This document shows positions 1 through 8,322 of a stretch of DNA of 64,000 nucleotides, piece by piece. Each line of letters begins with the position of its first letter. The stretch's first letter is position 1. The stretch comes from Ruminococcus sp. Its GTDB lineage: Bacteria > Bacillota > Clostridia > Oscillospirales > Ruminococcaceae. Under the pieces are notes generated by a model. The model did no database searches, was not told the origin of the DNA, and saw only the letters and a program-made list of their open reading frames with translations. The stretch lies in contig NZ_JAHZAX010000002.1 of NCBI RefSeq assembly GCF_019423705.1, positions 186,001 through 250,000 of the forward strand, read 5' to 3'. The translations under genes were made by a program, and so were the position numbers.

Positions 1-545
1 TCCGTAACGTTTGGCGACTGCGCTTCTATCTTGCCCACAGTTTCCTCGATATAATCGAGTCTGCCGCTGATATCATCGTACATCTTAATGCCTTCGGTGC
101 TTCTCATCTCAACAAATCTGTCAAGCGCCACCTGTGCAACAGCCTTTACTTCGTTCCAAATAACTTCCTCATCGTCAGTCTTTTTAACGACTGTGAACAC
201 GTCAGGCAGTCTCATAATATTGGAAAGTGTAAGATCATCGTCAAGGTCAAGCTCGTCCGCAGCACCTCTCAGAGCGTCAAGATAGCCCTTTGCAACAGCC
301 TTGTTGAGTTCGATCTCAGCGTCAGTACCCTCTTGGTTATAGATAGTGACCGCAGCCTCTACCTTGCCTCTTGAGATACCGCTCTTGAGAAAGCTCTTGA
401 GCTTTTCATCAAGATAGCCGTAAGCTCTCGGCGTCCTCGAAGTGAACTCATAATATCTATGATTTACAGAACGTATCTCAACGATAATTTCTCTGCCGTT
501 GGCGACGATATGCTCTCTTCCAAATCCGGTCATACTTTTTATCAT
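1..545 (-). CDS. yicC: YicC/YloC-family endoribonuclease, 3' part cut off by window edge
   Basis: About 181 N-terminal residues are visible and the rest lies before base 1. The protein starts MIKSMTGFGRE, and the MTGFGR opening followed by EIRSVNHRYYE is the hallmark of the YicC/YloC family, which are RNA-cleaving or RNA-decay-related enzymes in bacteria. The start at 545 is preferred over the inner ATG at 533 because MIKSMTGFGR is the usual family N-terminus and an AAAGGG motif lies upstream. It has its own sigma-A-type promoter at 601-629. Family assignment is strong; the exact RNA targets are unknown. Confidence 0.9.
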   Translation of the reverse strand, partial: MIKSMTGFGREHIVANGREIIVEIRSVNHRYYEFTSRTPRAYGYLDEKLKSFLKSGISRGKVEAAVTIYNQEGTDAEIELNKAVAKGYLDALRGAADELDLDDDLTLSNIMRLPDVFTVVKKTDDEEVIWNEVKAVAQVALDRFVEMRSTEGIKMYDDISGRLDYIEETVGKIEAQSPNVT

Positions 546-600
546 AGCATACCAGCCCTTTCATATAATAATTTTATAATATCATAGTACATCAAATTAT

Positions 601-629
601 ATTATAACATCAAGCGCATAAAATAGCAA
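601..629 (-). promoter_or_regulatory. Probable sigma-A promoter for yicC
   Basis: Read on the minus strand: -35 TTGCTA (629-624), 17-base spacer, -10 TATAAT (606-601), about 55 bases before the yicC start. Motif match by eye. Confidence 0.6.
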
Positions 630-669
630 TAGTTTTTCACATTTATTTAAAATTATATTTACTTAAAAT

Positions 670-1317
670 TTATATATTTTGAAATATATCCAACAGACTT
701 TTTCCAATATAGCTATTAGGATATTTCTCAAAGTCTGCCTTTGTGGTCGAACCTGTTGTAACGCCCGCAAAATCTACCCCTGCGTTCTGCGCCGTCTCGG
801 CGTCAATATAGCTGTCGCCGATATACAAAACGTCCTGCTTGTCCGCACCAAAACGCTCTATTATAAGCTCAAGTCCCTGCGGGTCTGGCTTTGCCGCCTT
901 TACGTCCTCGCCGCCGATAACTATATCAACAGGGAAAGAGCCTGCCTGCTGTTTGAAAGTATCAACGATTCGATAACGATACTTTGTTGACACTATGCCC
1001 ACCTTGACCCCAGCGTTTTGCAATGTCTGCAAAATTGCGATAGTATCGTCATAAAAATATGTGTGCTTCACCATAACCTCGTCAGCCTTTTTCACATAAG
1101 CCTTGCGCATTTCCTCACGCTTTGGATTGTTCGGCGTATCAGTCAGCAGATCAAATGCGTCAACAAGTGTCAGACCGATAGTGTTATATATGGTGGTATC
1201 GTCCTTTTCAGGATAGTTATACTCTTTCAGAACGTGTTTGAAGCACTCGAGTATTCCTTGTGATGAGTCAGCAAGGGTAAGGTCAAAATCGAAAACAAAA
1301 TATCTGTATTTGCTCAT
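670..1317 (-). CDS. HAD-superfamily phosphatase (phosphoglycolate-phosphatase-like)
   Basis: 215 residues, the usual size of a HAD hydrolase with a small helical cap. Motif I is FDFDLTLADSS near the N-terminus (nucleophile and general acid Asp), motif II is the Ser in GIVSTKYR, motif III is the Lys in AAKPDPQG, and motif IV is YIGDSYIDAE. All catalytic positions are present, so an active, cytoplasmic phosphomonoesterase is expected. Substrate is not evident; family members act on phosphoglycolate, sugar phosphates, pyrophosphate or nucleotides. A GGGAG motif precedes the ATG at 1317. It lies downstream of glmS, with a hairpin between them, so it is probably read by transcripts that pass that hairpin or from a promoter I did not find. 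Confidence 0.88.
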   Translation of the reverse strand: MSKYRYFVFDFDLTLADSSQGILECFKHVLKEYNYPEKDDTTIYNTIGLTLVDAFDLLTDTPNNPKREEMRKAYVKKADEVMVKHTYFYDDTIAILQTLQNAGVKVGIVSTKYRYRIVDTFKQQAGSFPVDIVIGGEDVKAAKPDPQGLELIIERFGADKQDVLYIGDSYIDAETAQNAGVDFAGVTTGSTTKADFEKYPNSYIGKSLLDIFQNI

Positions 1318-1333
1318 AAATAAACTCCCGTCT

Positions 1334-1368
1334 TAAACAGCAAGGGCAACCCTGCTGCGGATTGCCCT
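1334..1368 (-). terminator. Hairpin after glmS (possible bidirectional terminator)
   Basis: AGGGCAA (1343-1349) pairs with TTGCCCT (1362-1368). On the minus strand, the direction of glmS, the hairpin is followed only by TGTTTAAG, a poor T-tract. On the plus strand it is followed by GTTTTTA. Termination of glmS is therefore probably partial, allowing some transcription into the HAD gene. Confidence 0.5.
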
Positions 1369-1372
1369 GTTT

Positions 1373-3193
1373 TTATTCAACTGTTACTGATTTTGCAAGA
1401 TTTCTCGGCTTATCAACGTCATTGCCTCTGAGAACAGAAGTGTAATAAGCGATAAGCTGGAGCGGAACGACTGCAAGCATTGGCATAAGCAGGTCGTCGA
1501 TAGTCGGCAGACCGATCTTATAGTCAGCCACGTCAGTTTCAACATTTATGTATCCGTGAGTTACAAGCACAACATATGCGCCTCTTGCCTTGACTTCCTT
1601 AACATTGCTTATGGTCTTGTCAAAAAGCTCACGCTGTGTCGCAACGGCGATCACAGGCATACCATCTGTTACAAGTGATATAGTTCCGTGCTTGAGCTCG
1701 CCTGCTGCGTAAGACTCAGAATGAATGTAGGATATCTCCTTGAGTTTCAAAGAACCTTCCATTGAAAGGGCATAGTCAAGACCTCTGCCGATATAAAGCA
1801 GGTTCTCGTCATTGACAAGCTGTGAAGCAACATACTGGCAATTGTCAGGCGTTTTCAGAACAATGTCTATCATATTAGGAACGTTTTGGAGTTCTGCTGT
1901 AAGTCTCATACACTCTTCCTTTGAGATAGCACCGTGAGCATATGCAAGGGCAAAGCTCAGCAGATAGAAAACAGAAAGCTGAACGATATAAGCCTTTGTT
2001 GAAGCAACGGATATCTCTGGGCCTGCGTGAGTATAAAGCACCATATCTGACTCTCTTGCGATAGAAGAACCTTTTACATTTACGATAGAAAGGGTGTCAG
2101 CGCCTCTCTCCTTTGACATTCTCAGCGCTGCAAGTGTATCGGCAGTTTCACCCGACTGTGAGACCAAAATAACAAGGTCTTTGTCGCTTATGATCGGGTC
2201 TCTGTATCTGAATTCAGAAGCCACGTCAACTGTAACAGGTATCCTGCCTATCTTTTCAAGAACGTACTTGCCAACAAGTCCTGCGTGCATAGCTGTTCCG
2301 CAAGCAACAACGAAAATGTTGTTGTAGCTCTTGAGCTTATCATAAGTAAGGCCGCACTCTTCAAGATTCGGCATACCGTCGATTATCCTTGGTGTGATAG
2401 TTGTTCTGATAGCTGTTGGCTGCTCGTGTATCTCCTTGAGCATAAAGTGCGCATAACCACCCTTTTCAGCCGCTTCCATGTCAAAATCAGCGATAAGCAT
2501 TTCCTTATCCAACTCTATTCCGTGATCGTCATAGAATGATACCACACCGTCATCAAGTACAGTTATCTCATTCTCATTGAGAAGATAATATTTCTTTGTA
2601 TACTTTAAAATCGCAGGAACGTCAGAAGCGATAAATGCTTCATCATCGCCAACCGCAACTATAAGCGGAGAGTCCTTTCTTACTGCATAAATACGTCTCG
2701 GAAAGTCCTTGAACATAATTCCGAGAGCGTATGAGCCCTCGATCTCAGAGATAACACGCTGGATACAAGCCATAGGGTCGCCTTCATAGTAGTAATCAAG
2801 AAGCTTTGCAACTGTTTCCGTGTCAGTCTGTGACTCGAACGTGTAACCCTTTTTGGTAAGGAAATCCTTTATCTTTCTGTAATTCTCGATAATGCCGTTG
2901 TGCACGATAGTGATATTAGCATTACCGTGTGGGTGAGAGTTTATGTCAGAAGGCTCACCGTGAGTTGCCCAACGTGTGTGACCGATACCACAAGTGCCGT
3001 TGAGCCAGCCATCTCTCTTGAGCTTTTCTTCAAGGTCGGCAAGTCTGCCCTTTGTTTTCTTTGTCTTTATAACGTCATTTTCAAAAACGGCTATTCCTGC
3101 CGAGTCATAACCTCTGTATTCAAGCTTGGAAAGCGAATCGAGCAGCACCTTTGTGCAGTCCTTCTTTCCAACGTAACCAACTATTCCGCACAT
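1373..3193 (-). CDS. glmS: Glutamine--fructose-6-phosphate aminotransferase (isomerizing)
   Basis: 606 residues, the normal length. It makes glucosamine-6-phosphate from fructose-6-phosphate and glutamine, the first step toward UDP-GlcNAc for peptidoglycan. The protein begins MCGIVGYVG, so Cys2 becomes the N-terminal glutaminase nucleophile after Met removal. HTRWATHG and HNGIIENY are glutaminase motifs. Two SIS domains follow (VSQSGETADT in the first) and the C-terminus ends KPRNLAKSVTVE, as is typical. The start at 3193 is preferred over an upstream TTG at 3199 because it puts Cys at position 2 and has GGAG eight bases upstream. No glmS ribozyme fits in the short leader. Confidence 0.98.
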   Translation of the reverse strand: MCGIVGYVGKKDCTKVLLDSLSKLEYRGYDSAGIAVFENDVIKTKKTKGRLADLEEKLKRDGWLNGTCGIGHTRWATHGEPSDINSHPHGNANITIVHNGIIENYRKIKDFLTKKGYTFESQTDTETVAKLLDYYYEGDPMACIQRVISEIEGSYALGIMFKDFPRRIYAVRKDSPLIVAVGDDEAFIASDVPAILKYTKKYYLLNENEITVLDDGVVSFYDDHGIELDKEMLIADFDMEAAEKGGYAHFMLKEIHEQPTAIRTTITPRIIDGMPNLEECGLTYDKLKSYNNIFVVACGTAMHAGLVGKYVLEKIGRIPVTVDVASEFRYRDPIISDKDLVILVSQSGETADTLAALRMSKERGADTLSIVNVKGSSIARESDMVLYTHAGPEISVASTKAYIVQLSVFYLLSFALAYAHGAISKEECMRLTAELQNVPNMIDIVLKTPDNCQYVASQLVNDENLLYIGRGLDYALSMEGSLKLKEISYIHSESYAAGELKHGTISLVTDGMPVIAVATQRELFDKTISNVKEVKARGAYVVLVTHGYINVETDVADYKIGLPTIDDLLMPMLAVVPLQLIAYYTSVLRGNDVDKPRNLAKSVTVE

Positions 3194-3268
3194 ATTCAAG
3201 ACTCCTTTCAGTCTGTGTACATAATATTTATATCAATCATCGAATTATCTTTAAACAAATATATTGTA

Positions 3269-3297
3269 ATGATAACACATAAATGCCTTAAAATCAA
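3269..3297 (-). promoter_or_regulatory. Probable sigma-A promoter for glmS
   Basis: Minus strand: TTGATT (3297-3292), 17-base spacer, TATCAT (3274-3269). It leaves a leader of about 70 bases to the glmS start, which is AT-rich and shows no large structured domain. Confidence 0.5.
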
Positions 3298-3326
3298 GAG
3301 CATACGCAAAAAATTAAGAAAAACAC

Positions 3327-3355
3327 TTTTAATCGTCTTAAAAATATGATATAAT
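3327..3355 (+). promoter_or_regulatory. Extended -10 promoter for the HD-domain gene
   Basis: TGATATAAT (TG at 3347-3348, TATAAT at 3350-3355) is an extended -10 element. The -35 region is weak. It lies 75 bases before the start at 3431 and is divergent to the glmS promoter. Confidence 0.5.
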
Positions 3356-3430
3356 ATTGTCGAAAAAAGCTATCGCTTTAAGATGAAAACAAACTGCGCT
3401 TTTGCGCTGATACATATAAGGAGGATATTT

Positions 3431-4030
3431 ATGTCAAAGGTCACAGAGATGAAAGACAAATTCGTAGAAATATACACAGAGAACATCAAGCGCCCGGGCT
3501 CTGACAAGCTGCTCAACTATCTGCTTTCAGAAAGCAGCGATTTCTTTGTCGCACCTGCTTCAACACGCTATCACGGAGCATATGAAGGCGGACTTTGCGA
3601 GCACAGTATCCACGTTTACGAATGCTTGAAAGACTATCTTGAAAGAGAACGTGTCAAGAACGAATATCATATGGAATATTCTGAGGAAAGCGTTGCTATC
3701 GTTTCCTTGCTCCACGACATCTGCAAGGTAAATCTTTACAGAACAAGTTACCGCAACGCAAAGAACGAGCAAGGCGTATGGGAGAAAGTACCTTATTTTG
3801 AGTATCACGACACGCTGCCATACGGACACGGCGAAAAGTCTGTTTACATAGTCAGCAGCTATATGCGTCTCACCCGTGAAGAGGCAATGGCTATTCGCTG
3901 GCATATGGGCTTTTCGGGCGAGGAGAACACAAATACTATCGGCCGTGCATTGGAAATGTACCCGCTTGCCCTTGCCACACACATTGCCGATATGGAATCA
4001 ACATTCTATATTGAGGGTGGCAAGCTTTGA
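3431..4030 (+). CDS. HD-domain metal-dependent hydrolase
   Basis: 199 residues. The metal-binding HD signature is in the segment VSLLHDICKVN, with an earlier His in GGLCEHSIHVYE and later His residues in GHGEKS and RWHMGF, consistent with a nucleotide or phosphoester hydrolase fold. Proteins of this type are common in Clostridia and their phages; the substrate is not known. The start at 3431 is chosen because AAGGAGG lies seven bases upstream; an upstream in-frame ATG at 3383 has no such site. The stop overlaps the start of the DUF188 gene by four bases, so the two are translationally coupled. Confidence 0.82.
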   Translation: MSKVTEMKDKFVEIYTENIKRPGSDKLLNYLLSESSDFFVAPASTRYHGAYEGGLCEHSIHVYECLKDYLERERVKNEYHMEYSEESVAIVSLLHDICKVNLYRTSYRNAKNEQGVWEKVPYFEYHDTLPYGHGEKSVYIVSSYMRLTREEAMAIRWHMGFSGEENTNTIGRALEMYPLALATHIADMESTFYIEGGKL

Positions 4031-4464
4031 GGTTACTTATCGACGCCGACGGCTGCCCTGTTGTGGATATCACAGTCAGAACGGCGAAAAAGTTCGGGCT
4101 GGAATGTATCATCATCTGCGACAGTTCGCACATTTTTAGTTCCGACTATGCACAAGTCATAACAGTTGACAAGGGTGCAGACAGCGCCGATCTGCGGCTC
4201 GTTAACCTTGCTCAGCGTGGGGATATCGCAGTAACACAAGATTATGGGCTGGCGGCAATGTGCCTTGCCAAACATGTGCTTGCACTTAATCAAAACGGAC
4301 TTGTTTATGATGATTCCAACATTGACAGCTTGCTGCTTTCACGACATACAGCCAAAAAGATAAGGCGCAGCGGCGGTCGGCTTAAAGGCCCACCAAAGCG
4401 GACTTCTAATCAGGATAAAGACTTTGAGACGGCGCTTGTAAAGCTTATAACGAATAATAAATAG
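4027..4464 (+). CDS. DUF188 (YaiI/YqxD) family protein
   Basis: 145 residues starting MRLLIDADGCPVVD, the defining opening of the YaiI/YqxD family, which has a PIN-like nuclease fold. Acidic positions (D6, D8, and the TQDYGLA motif) and the basic C-terminal stretch GGRLKGPPKRTS match the family. The start codon is a TTG at 4027 that overlaps the stop of the upstream HD gene (TTGA), with GAGGGTGG upstream as ribosome binding site. Function in the cell is not established for this family. Confidence 0.88.
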   Translation: MRLLIDADGCPVVDITVRTAKKFGLECIIICDSSHIFSSDYAQVITVDKGADSADLRLVNLAQRGDIAVTQDYGLAAMCLAKHVLALNQNGLVYDDSNIDSLLLSRHTAKKIRRSGGRLKGPPKRTSNQDKDFETALVKLITNNK

Positions 4465-4527
4465 CAAAAGCTTTGTCTGTTCCGAGAATATTAATAATAT
4501 GTAAAATGTACACAAAAACTATGGTAT

Positions 4528-4556
4528 TTGATATCGAATTGTGTTACAATTACACT
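4528..4556 (+). promoter_or_regulatory. Weak candidate promoter for the GH3 gene, with a small palindrome
   Basis: TTGATA (4528-4533), 17-base spacer, TACACT (4551-4556). The spacer contains ATTGT-GTT-ACAAT (4538-4550), a perfect 5+3+5 inverted repeat that could be a repressor site. TACAAT at 4545-4550 is an alternative -10 without a good -35. Tentative. Confidence 0.3.
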
Positions 4557-4619
4557 ATGGAATGTTTTATAAAATGCCATAATAGCGATATCAGATCATA
4601 GAAAAGAGGTAATAAAAAA

Positions 4620-6890
4620 ATGAACATAGAAAAAATATTAAAGGAACTGACCCTTGAAGAGAAAGCCTCCCTTTGCTCAGGCTCTGACTTCTGGCATACA
4701 GAGGCTATCCAGCGGCTCGATATACCAAAGATTATGGTATCAGACGGCCCTCACGGACTTAGAAAAATGAAAGAGGGTTCGGAAAATCCAAACGAAGCCA
4801 TAAAGGCCGTTTGCTTCCCTGCCGCCTGTGCCCTTGCCTGCTCATTTGACAGAAAGCTGCTCACTACTCTCGGCAAGGCTCTTGGCGAAGAGTGCCAAGC
4901 AGAGGACATTTCAGTAATTCTTGGCCCTGGCTGCAATATCAAACGCTCACCACTTTGCGGACGTAATTTTGAATATTTCTCGGAAGACCCTTATCTTGCT
5001 TCACAGCTTGCCTGCGCACACATCAAGGGCGTTCAGAGCAAGGGCGTTGGAACGTCGTTGAAGCATTTCGCTATGAACAATCAGGAGACACGCCGAATGA
5101 GCTATTCTGCGGACGTTGATGAAAGAACGTTCCGTGAAATATATCTCAGCGCATTTGAAACGCCTGTCAAGGAGGCCAAGCCTTGGACTGTTATGTGCTC
5201 ATACAATCGCATAAACGGCGAATATTCGTCACAGAACAAGAGACTTCTCACGGATATCCTCCGCAATGAATGGGGCTTTGAAGGCCTTGTTATGAGCGAC
5301 TGGGGCGCAGTTGACGACAGACCCCTTGGAATTGAAGCAGGTCTTGACCTTGAAATGCCCACAAGCAACGGCAAGAATGACGAGCTTATTATCGAAGCAA
5401 TCAACAACGGCACTCTTTCAATGGAAGCACTTGACAACGCCGTTAGAAATGTGCTCAAGCTCGTTCAAAAAGCTGAGGACGGCTATGCCCCTGCAACAAA
5501 GTGGGATAAAGAGAAGCAGCACGATCTTGCCGGAAAGATCGCTGCTGAATGTGCTGTTCTGCTGAAAAATGATGACAAACTGCTGCCGCTCGACAAGTCC
5601 GCAAAGGTCGCTTTCATAGGCGAATTTGCCGACAAACCAAGATATCAAGGCGGTGGCAGCTCACACATAAATTCGTTCAAGGTAACGTCTGCACTTGAAG
5701 CCGCAAAGGACATGGATAATATTACATATGCACAGGGCTTCGTAACAGACAGAGACGAGACAGTTGACGAGCTTCTTGGAGAGGCTGTTGAACTTGCTAA
5801 AAACAGCGACGTTGCGGTTATCTTTGCGGGTCTGCCCGACAGCTTTGAGTCTGAGGGCTTTGACAGAAAGCATATGAGAATGCCAAATTGTCAGCTCAAG
5901 CTTATCGACGAAATTTATAAGGAAAACAAGAATATCGTTATCGTGCTTCACAATGGTTCGGCTGTTGAAATGCCGTTCGTTGACAAGGCAAAGTCTATCC
6001 TTGAAATGTATCTTGGCGGACAGAATGTCGGCTCGGCTGAAGTGGCGCTTCTCTTCGGCGATGAGAACCCAAGCGGCAAGCTTGCTGAAACATTTCCTGT
6101 AAAGCTTTCGCACAATCCGTCCTATCTTAACTTCCCCGGCAATATGGATAGCGTGCCATATGCAGAAGGAATTTTTGTGGGATATAGATATTATGACGAA
6201 AAGGGCATTACACCGCTGTTCCCGTTCGGTCACGGACTTTCTTACACCACATTTGAGTACAGCGATCTTACTGTTTCTGAGAATGAGATCAATGATGATA
6301 AGACACTTACAGTTATGGTCAACGTGACAAACACGGGCGATCGTGAGGGTATGGAAGCGGTTCAGATTTATGTTTCCGACAAGGAAAGCTCAGTCCGCAG
6401 ACCTGTCAGAGAGCTCAAAGGCTTTGAAAAACTCACACTCAAACCGGGCGAGACAAAGAAAGCTGTTTTCCACCTTGACAAGCGTTCGTTTGCTTATTAT
6501 GAGCCTGAGATACAGGATTGGTTCGTTGAATACGGCGAATTTATCATCGGCGTTGGTTCTTCCTCGAGAGATATCAGGCTGGAAACTTCTGTTTATGTAT
6601 CCTCAGAGGCACGACTTCCGATACACTTCACCCTTAACACCACCTGCGGTGAGATCAATCAGATACCCGAAGGCAAGGCAATGTTCGGCGACCTGTTCGC
6701 AAAGATCGACTGCGGTTTTGGCGACACGGCTACTGACGATATGGGCGCTTCCGCAAAGGAAATGCAGGAAGCAATGCTGAGAGATATGCCGCTGAGAACG
6801 CTTGTTACTTTCACGAATATCCCTGAGATAACAAGGACGAAAATATCCGAAATGCTGGAAAATCTCAACGATATGCTGACACAAAAATAG
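4620..6890 (+). CDS. Glycoside hydrolase family 3 beta-glucosidase, cytoplasmic
   Basis: 756 residues. GH3 architecture: an N-terminal (beta/alpha)8 domain (about 1-290), an alpha/beta sandwich (about 310-560) and a C-terminal fibronectin-III-like domain (about 590-680). The nucleophile Asp is at about residue 227 in GLVMSDWGAV; KHFAMNNQE and the RNFEYFSEDP segment line the sugar site. No signal peptide, so it should act on sugars already taken up, such as cello-oligosaccharides or other beta-linked saccharides. The ribosome site is GAGGT before the ATG. After the fibronectin domain there is a further tail of about 75 residues with low similarity to anything I recognise. Exact linkage specificity cannot be read from sequence. 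Confidence 0.93.
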   Translation: MNIEKILKELTLEEKASLCSGSDFWHTEAIQRLDIPKIMVSDGPHGLRKMKEGSENPNEAIKAVCFPAACALACSFDRKLLTTLGKALGEECQAEDISVILGPGCNIKRSPLCGRNFEYFSEDPYLASQLACAHIKGVQSKGVGTSLKHFAMNNQETRRMSYSADVDERTFREIYLSAFETPVKEAKPWTVMCSYNRINGEYSSQNKRLLTDILRNEWGFEGLVMSDWGAVDDRPLGIEAGLDLEMPTSNGKNDELIIEAINNGTLSMEALDNAVRNVLKLVQKAEDGYAPATKWDKEKQHDLAGKIAAECAVLLKNDDKLLPLDKSAKVAFIGEFADKPRYQGGGSSHINSFKVTSALEAAKDMDNITYAQGFVTDRDETVDELLGEAVELAKNSDVAVIFAGLPDSFESEGFDRKHMRMPNCQLKLIDEIYKENKNIVIVLHNGSAVEMPFVDKAKSILEMYLGGQNVGSAEVALLFGDENPSGKLAETFPVKLSHNPSYLNFPGNMDSVPYAEGIFVGYRYYDEKGITPLFPFGHGLSYTTFEYSDLTVSENEINDDKTLTVMVNVTNTGDREGMEAVQIYVSDKESSVRRPVRELKGFEKLTLKPGETKKAVFHLDKRSFAYYEPEIQDWFVEYGEFIIGVGSSSRDIRLETSVYVSSEARLPIHFTLNTTCGEINQIPEGKAMFGDLFAKIDCGFGDTATDDMGASAKEMQEAMLRDMPLRTLVTFTNIPEITRTKISEMLENLNDMLTQK

Positions 6891-6898
6891 TTTAAAAT

Positions 6899-7780
6899 AT
6901 GGACAACAAGGAAACGACACAAACAGAAAAGAAATACCGCAAGAACGCCATTATCTGCGCAATCGTTGTGGGTGCGGCGATCTTGTCGGCAGCTGCGGCT
7001 GTTATTGTCAATCGGCCGCAAAGAGACGATGTTATCGTGCTTAAACCTGCGGTGCAGACTTCTGAAACAGAGCGAACCACCAAGGCAACTCACAAAAGTA
7101 CCAAGACCAGCAGGACGACAAAAGCCACCACCACAAGGGTGAAAAAGTCCACTACGACCGCTTCAAAAACGCAGAAAACCGAACCCGAAACTCAGGCTGA
7201 AATAGCGTACAGCTTCCCTGCCGATATCAACACGGCGGACAGAGATATGCTTATGGCAGTCAACGGCATTGGCGAAGTTACGGCGGACAGGGTGCTGGAT
7301 TATCGTGACAGCGTGGGCGTAATATACAATATGGATATGCTGTTGGAAGTCAACGGTATCGGTGACGGAACGCTGGGGCTGCTGAAAGAGTATTTTTATG
7401 TTGACGAAGCCGATTATCGTGATATGCCTGAGGATAATGACGAGGGTGAAAATGGCGATAATAATTACAATGACTATGAGCAGACGCAGACCTCAAAAGC
7501 TGAGACTACCGCCCGTCAGACAACGACACGTCAGCGGCGAACGACAACTGTTCGCACGACCACAACAACTATCCCGAAAGAACGTCAGCCCGTGAATATA
7601 AACGCCGCCGACTGGGAAGAAATCGCCGACAAGCTGCTGCTTGATGAGGACAGGGCAAAAGAGATCGTTGCTGTTCGTGAGCAGATCGAGTATTATTCTA
7701 GTCCGAATGAACTGCTTCTTTGCAGCGGCTTTTCAGAAAAGCTTGTGGCTGAGCTTTGGGACTATATACTCTTGGAATAA
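6899..7780 (+). CDS. Membrane-anchored protein with two helix-hairpin-helix (ComEA-like) modules
   Basis: 293 residues. A short cytoplasmic head is followed by one membrane segment (about 17-38, AIICAIVVGAAILSAAAAVI), then a Thr/Lys-rich linker (about 55-95), a ComEA-type module opening DINTADRDMLMAVNGIGE (about 105-165), an acidic Asn/Asp-rich and then Thr-rich linker, and a second module opening VNINAADWEEIADKLLL (about 232-293). NGIGEVTA and NGIGDGTL are DNA-binding hairpin motifs. ComEA binds DNA outside the membrane in natural competence, so a surface DNA-binding role is possible. It lacks the SLBB domain of classical ComEA and has no competence neighbour. It starts eight bases after the GH3 stop without a clear ribosome site, so coupling is likely. 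Confidence 0.75.
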   Translation: MDNKETTQTEKKYRKNAIICAIVVGAAILSAAAAVIVNRPQRDDVIVLKPAVQTSETERTTKATHKSTKTSRTTKATTTRVKKSTTTASKTQKTEPETQAEIAYSFPADINTADRDMLMAVNGIGEVTADRVLDYRDSVGVIYNMDMLLEVNGIGDGTLGLLKEYFYVDEADYRDMPEDNDEGENGDNNYNDYEQTQTSKAETTARQTTTRQRRTTTVRTTTTTIPKERQPVNINAADWEEIADKLLLDEDRAKEIVAVREQIEYYSSPNELLLCSGFSEKLVAELWDYILLE

Positions 7781-7782
7781 CT

Positions 7783-7869
7783 AGGGCACCACCGCACAAG
7801 GCACGCCTAGCGGCTTTGCATGCAATCTGACTGCGCATCTTACGCACAATCCTTGTGCGGTGGCGCCCT
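7783..7869. repeat. 87-base palindromic element with 19-base arms (MITE- or REP-like)
   Basis: The left arm (7783-7801, AGGGCACCACCGCACAAGG) is the reverse complement of the right arm (7851-7869) with one difference (A7788 against C7864; on the minus strand this is a G-U wobble). The 49-base interior has a smaller hairpin, TGCG...CGCA. TA dinucleotides flank both ends (7782-7783 and 7870-7871). No T-tract follows on either strand, so it is not a usual terminator. Length, near-perfect ends and intergenic position suit a miniature inverted-repeat element or a dispersed palindrome. No second copy is seen in this window. Confidence 0.6.
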
Positions 7870-7939
7870 TAACAATTTACTGAGCGGAAATTTCTCTGTG
7901 AAACTTCCGCTCTTATTGTGATTATTCATACATTGGTAC

Positions 7940-7968
7940 TTGAAATGTGGCAAAAAATATAGTATAAT
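7940..7968 (+). promoter_or_regulatory. Strong sigma-A promoter of the 8.0-10.4 kb operon
   Basis: TTGAAA (7940-7945), 17-base spacer, TATAAT (7963-7968). Transcription would begin near 7975, which rules out an upstream ATG at 7940 as start of the first gene. Confidence 0.75.
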
Positions 7969-8017
7969 AATTATGTATTGTATAAAAACAACGCAGAGGA
8001 AGGACTGGTGGAACGAT

Positions 8018-8314
8018 ATGAAAAAAGCTGTTTTTTCGGTCAGCTCAAACGCTGAAAAAACTATTCTTGCAATGACGGCTTCTTTCGTGCTTGCGATATT
8101 GTTTGACGGCAAGAAAAAGAAACCCTCAAAGCGCAAAAGCTTCACTCAGCGTGTTTCAAAGCACTATAAATTCATCGACGAGCTTCTACTTATGACTGTC
8201 GCAAGGGACGTTAAGAAAAACGAAGAGGAAAAGGCTAAGCTCAAGGAAAAAAACTCTTTCAAGACAAAGCTCCGTGACCTTGAAGTTCAAGACGCTGAGT
8301 TTATCGAATTGTAG
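8018..8314 (+). CDS. Small protein of unknown function
   Basis: 98 residues, start MKKAVFSVSSNAEK. I do not recognise a family. There is a hydrophobic stretch at about 13-28 (ILAMTASFVLAILF), a Lys-rich patch (KKKKPSKRK), and a charged, probably helical C-terminal half (KKNEEEKAKLKEK). A membrane- or surface-associated basic protein is possible. The start at 8018 is downstream of the mapped promoter and has GGTGG seven bases upstream. It is first in a tight run with the genes at 8323, 8688 and 9295. Confidence 0.55.
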   Translation: MKKAVFSVSSNAEKTILAMTASFVLAILFDGKKKKPSKRKSFTQRVSKHYKFIDELLLMTVARDVKKNEEEKAKLKEKNSFKTKLRDLEVQDAEFIEL

Positions 8315-8322
8315 GTGAGCTT

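Noticed and set aside
88..285. Plus-strand reading frame of 65 residues at the left edge
   Set aside because: It is antisense to the clearly conserved yicC frame and rich in Ser/Thr, a typical shadow.
3200..3382. glmS ribozyme between glmS and the divergent HD gene
   Set aside because: No conserved core, and promoter elements occupy the space.
7783..7869. Palindrome at 7.8 kb as an ordinary intrinsic terminator of the GH3/HhH operon
   Set aside because: The stem is long, but the loop is 49 bases and no T-tract follows on either strand.
7840..8145. Minus-strand reading frame of 101 residues across 7.8-8.1 kb
   Set aside because: It overlaps the plus-strand promoter and the first gene of the operon and has no ribosome site or recognisable motif.
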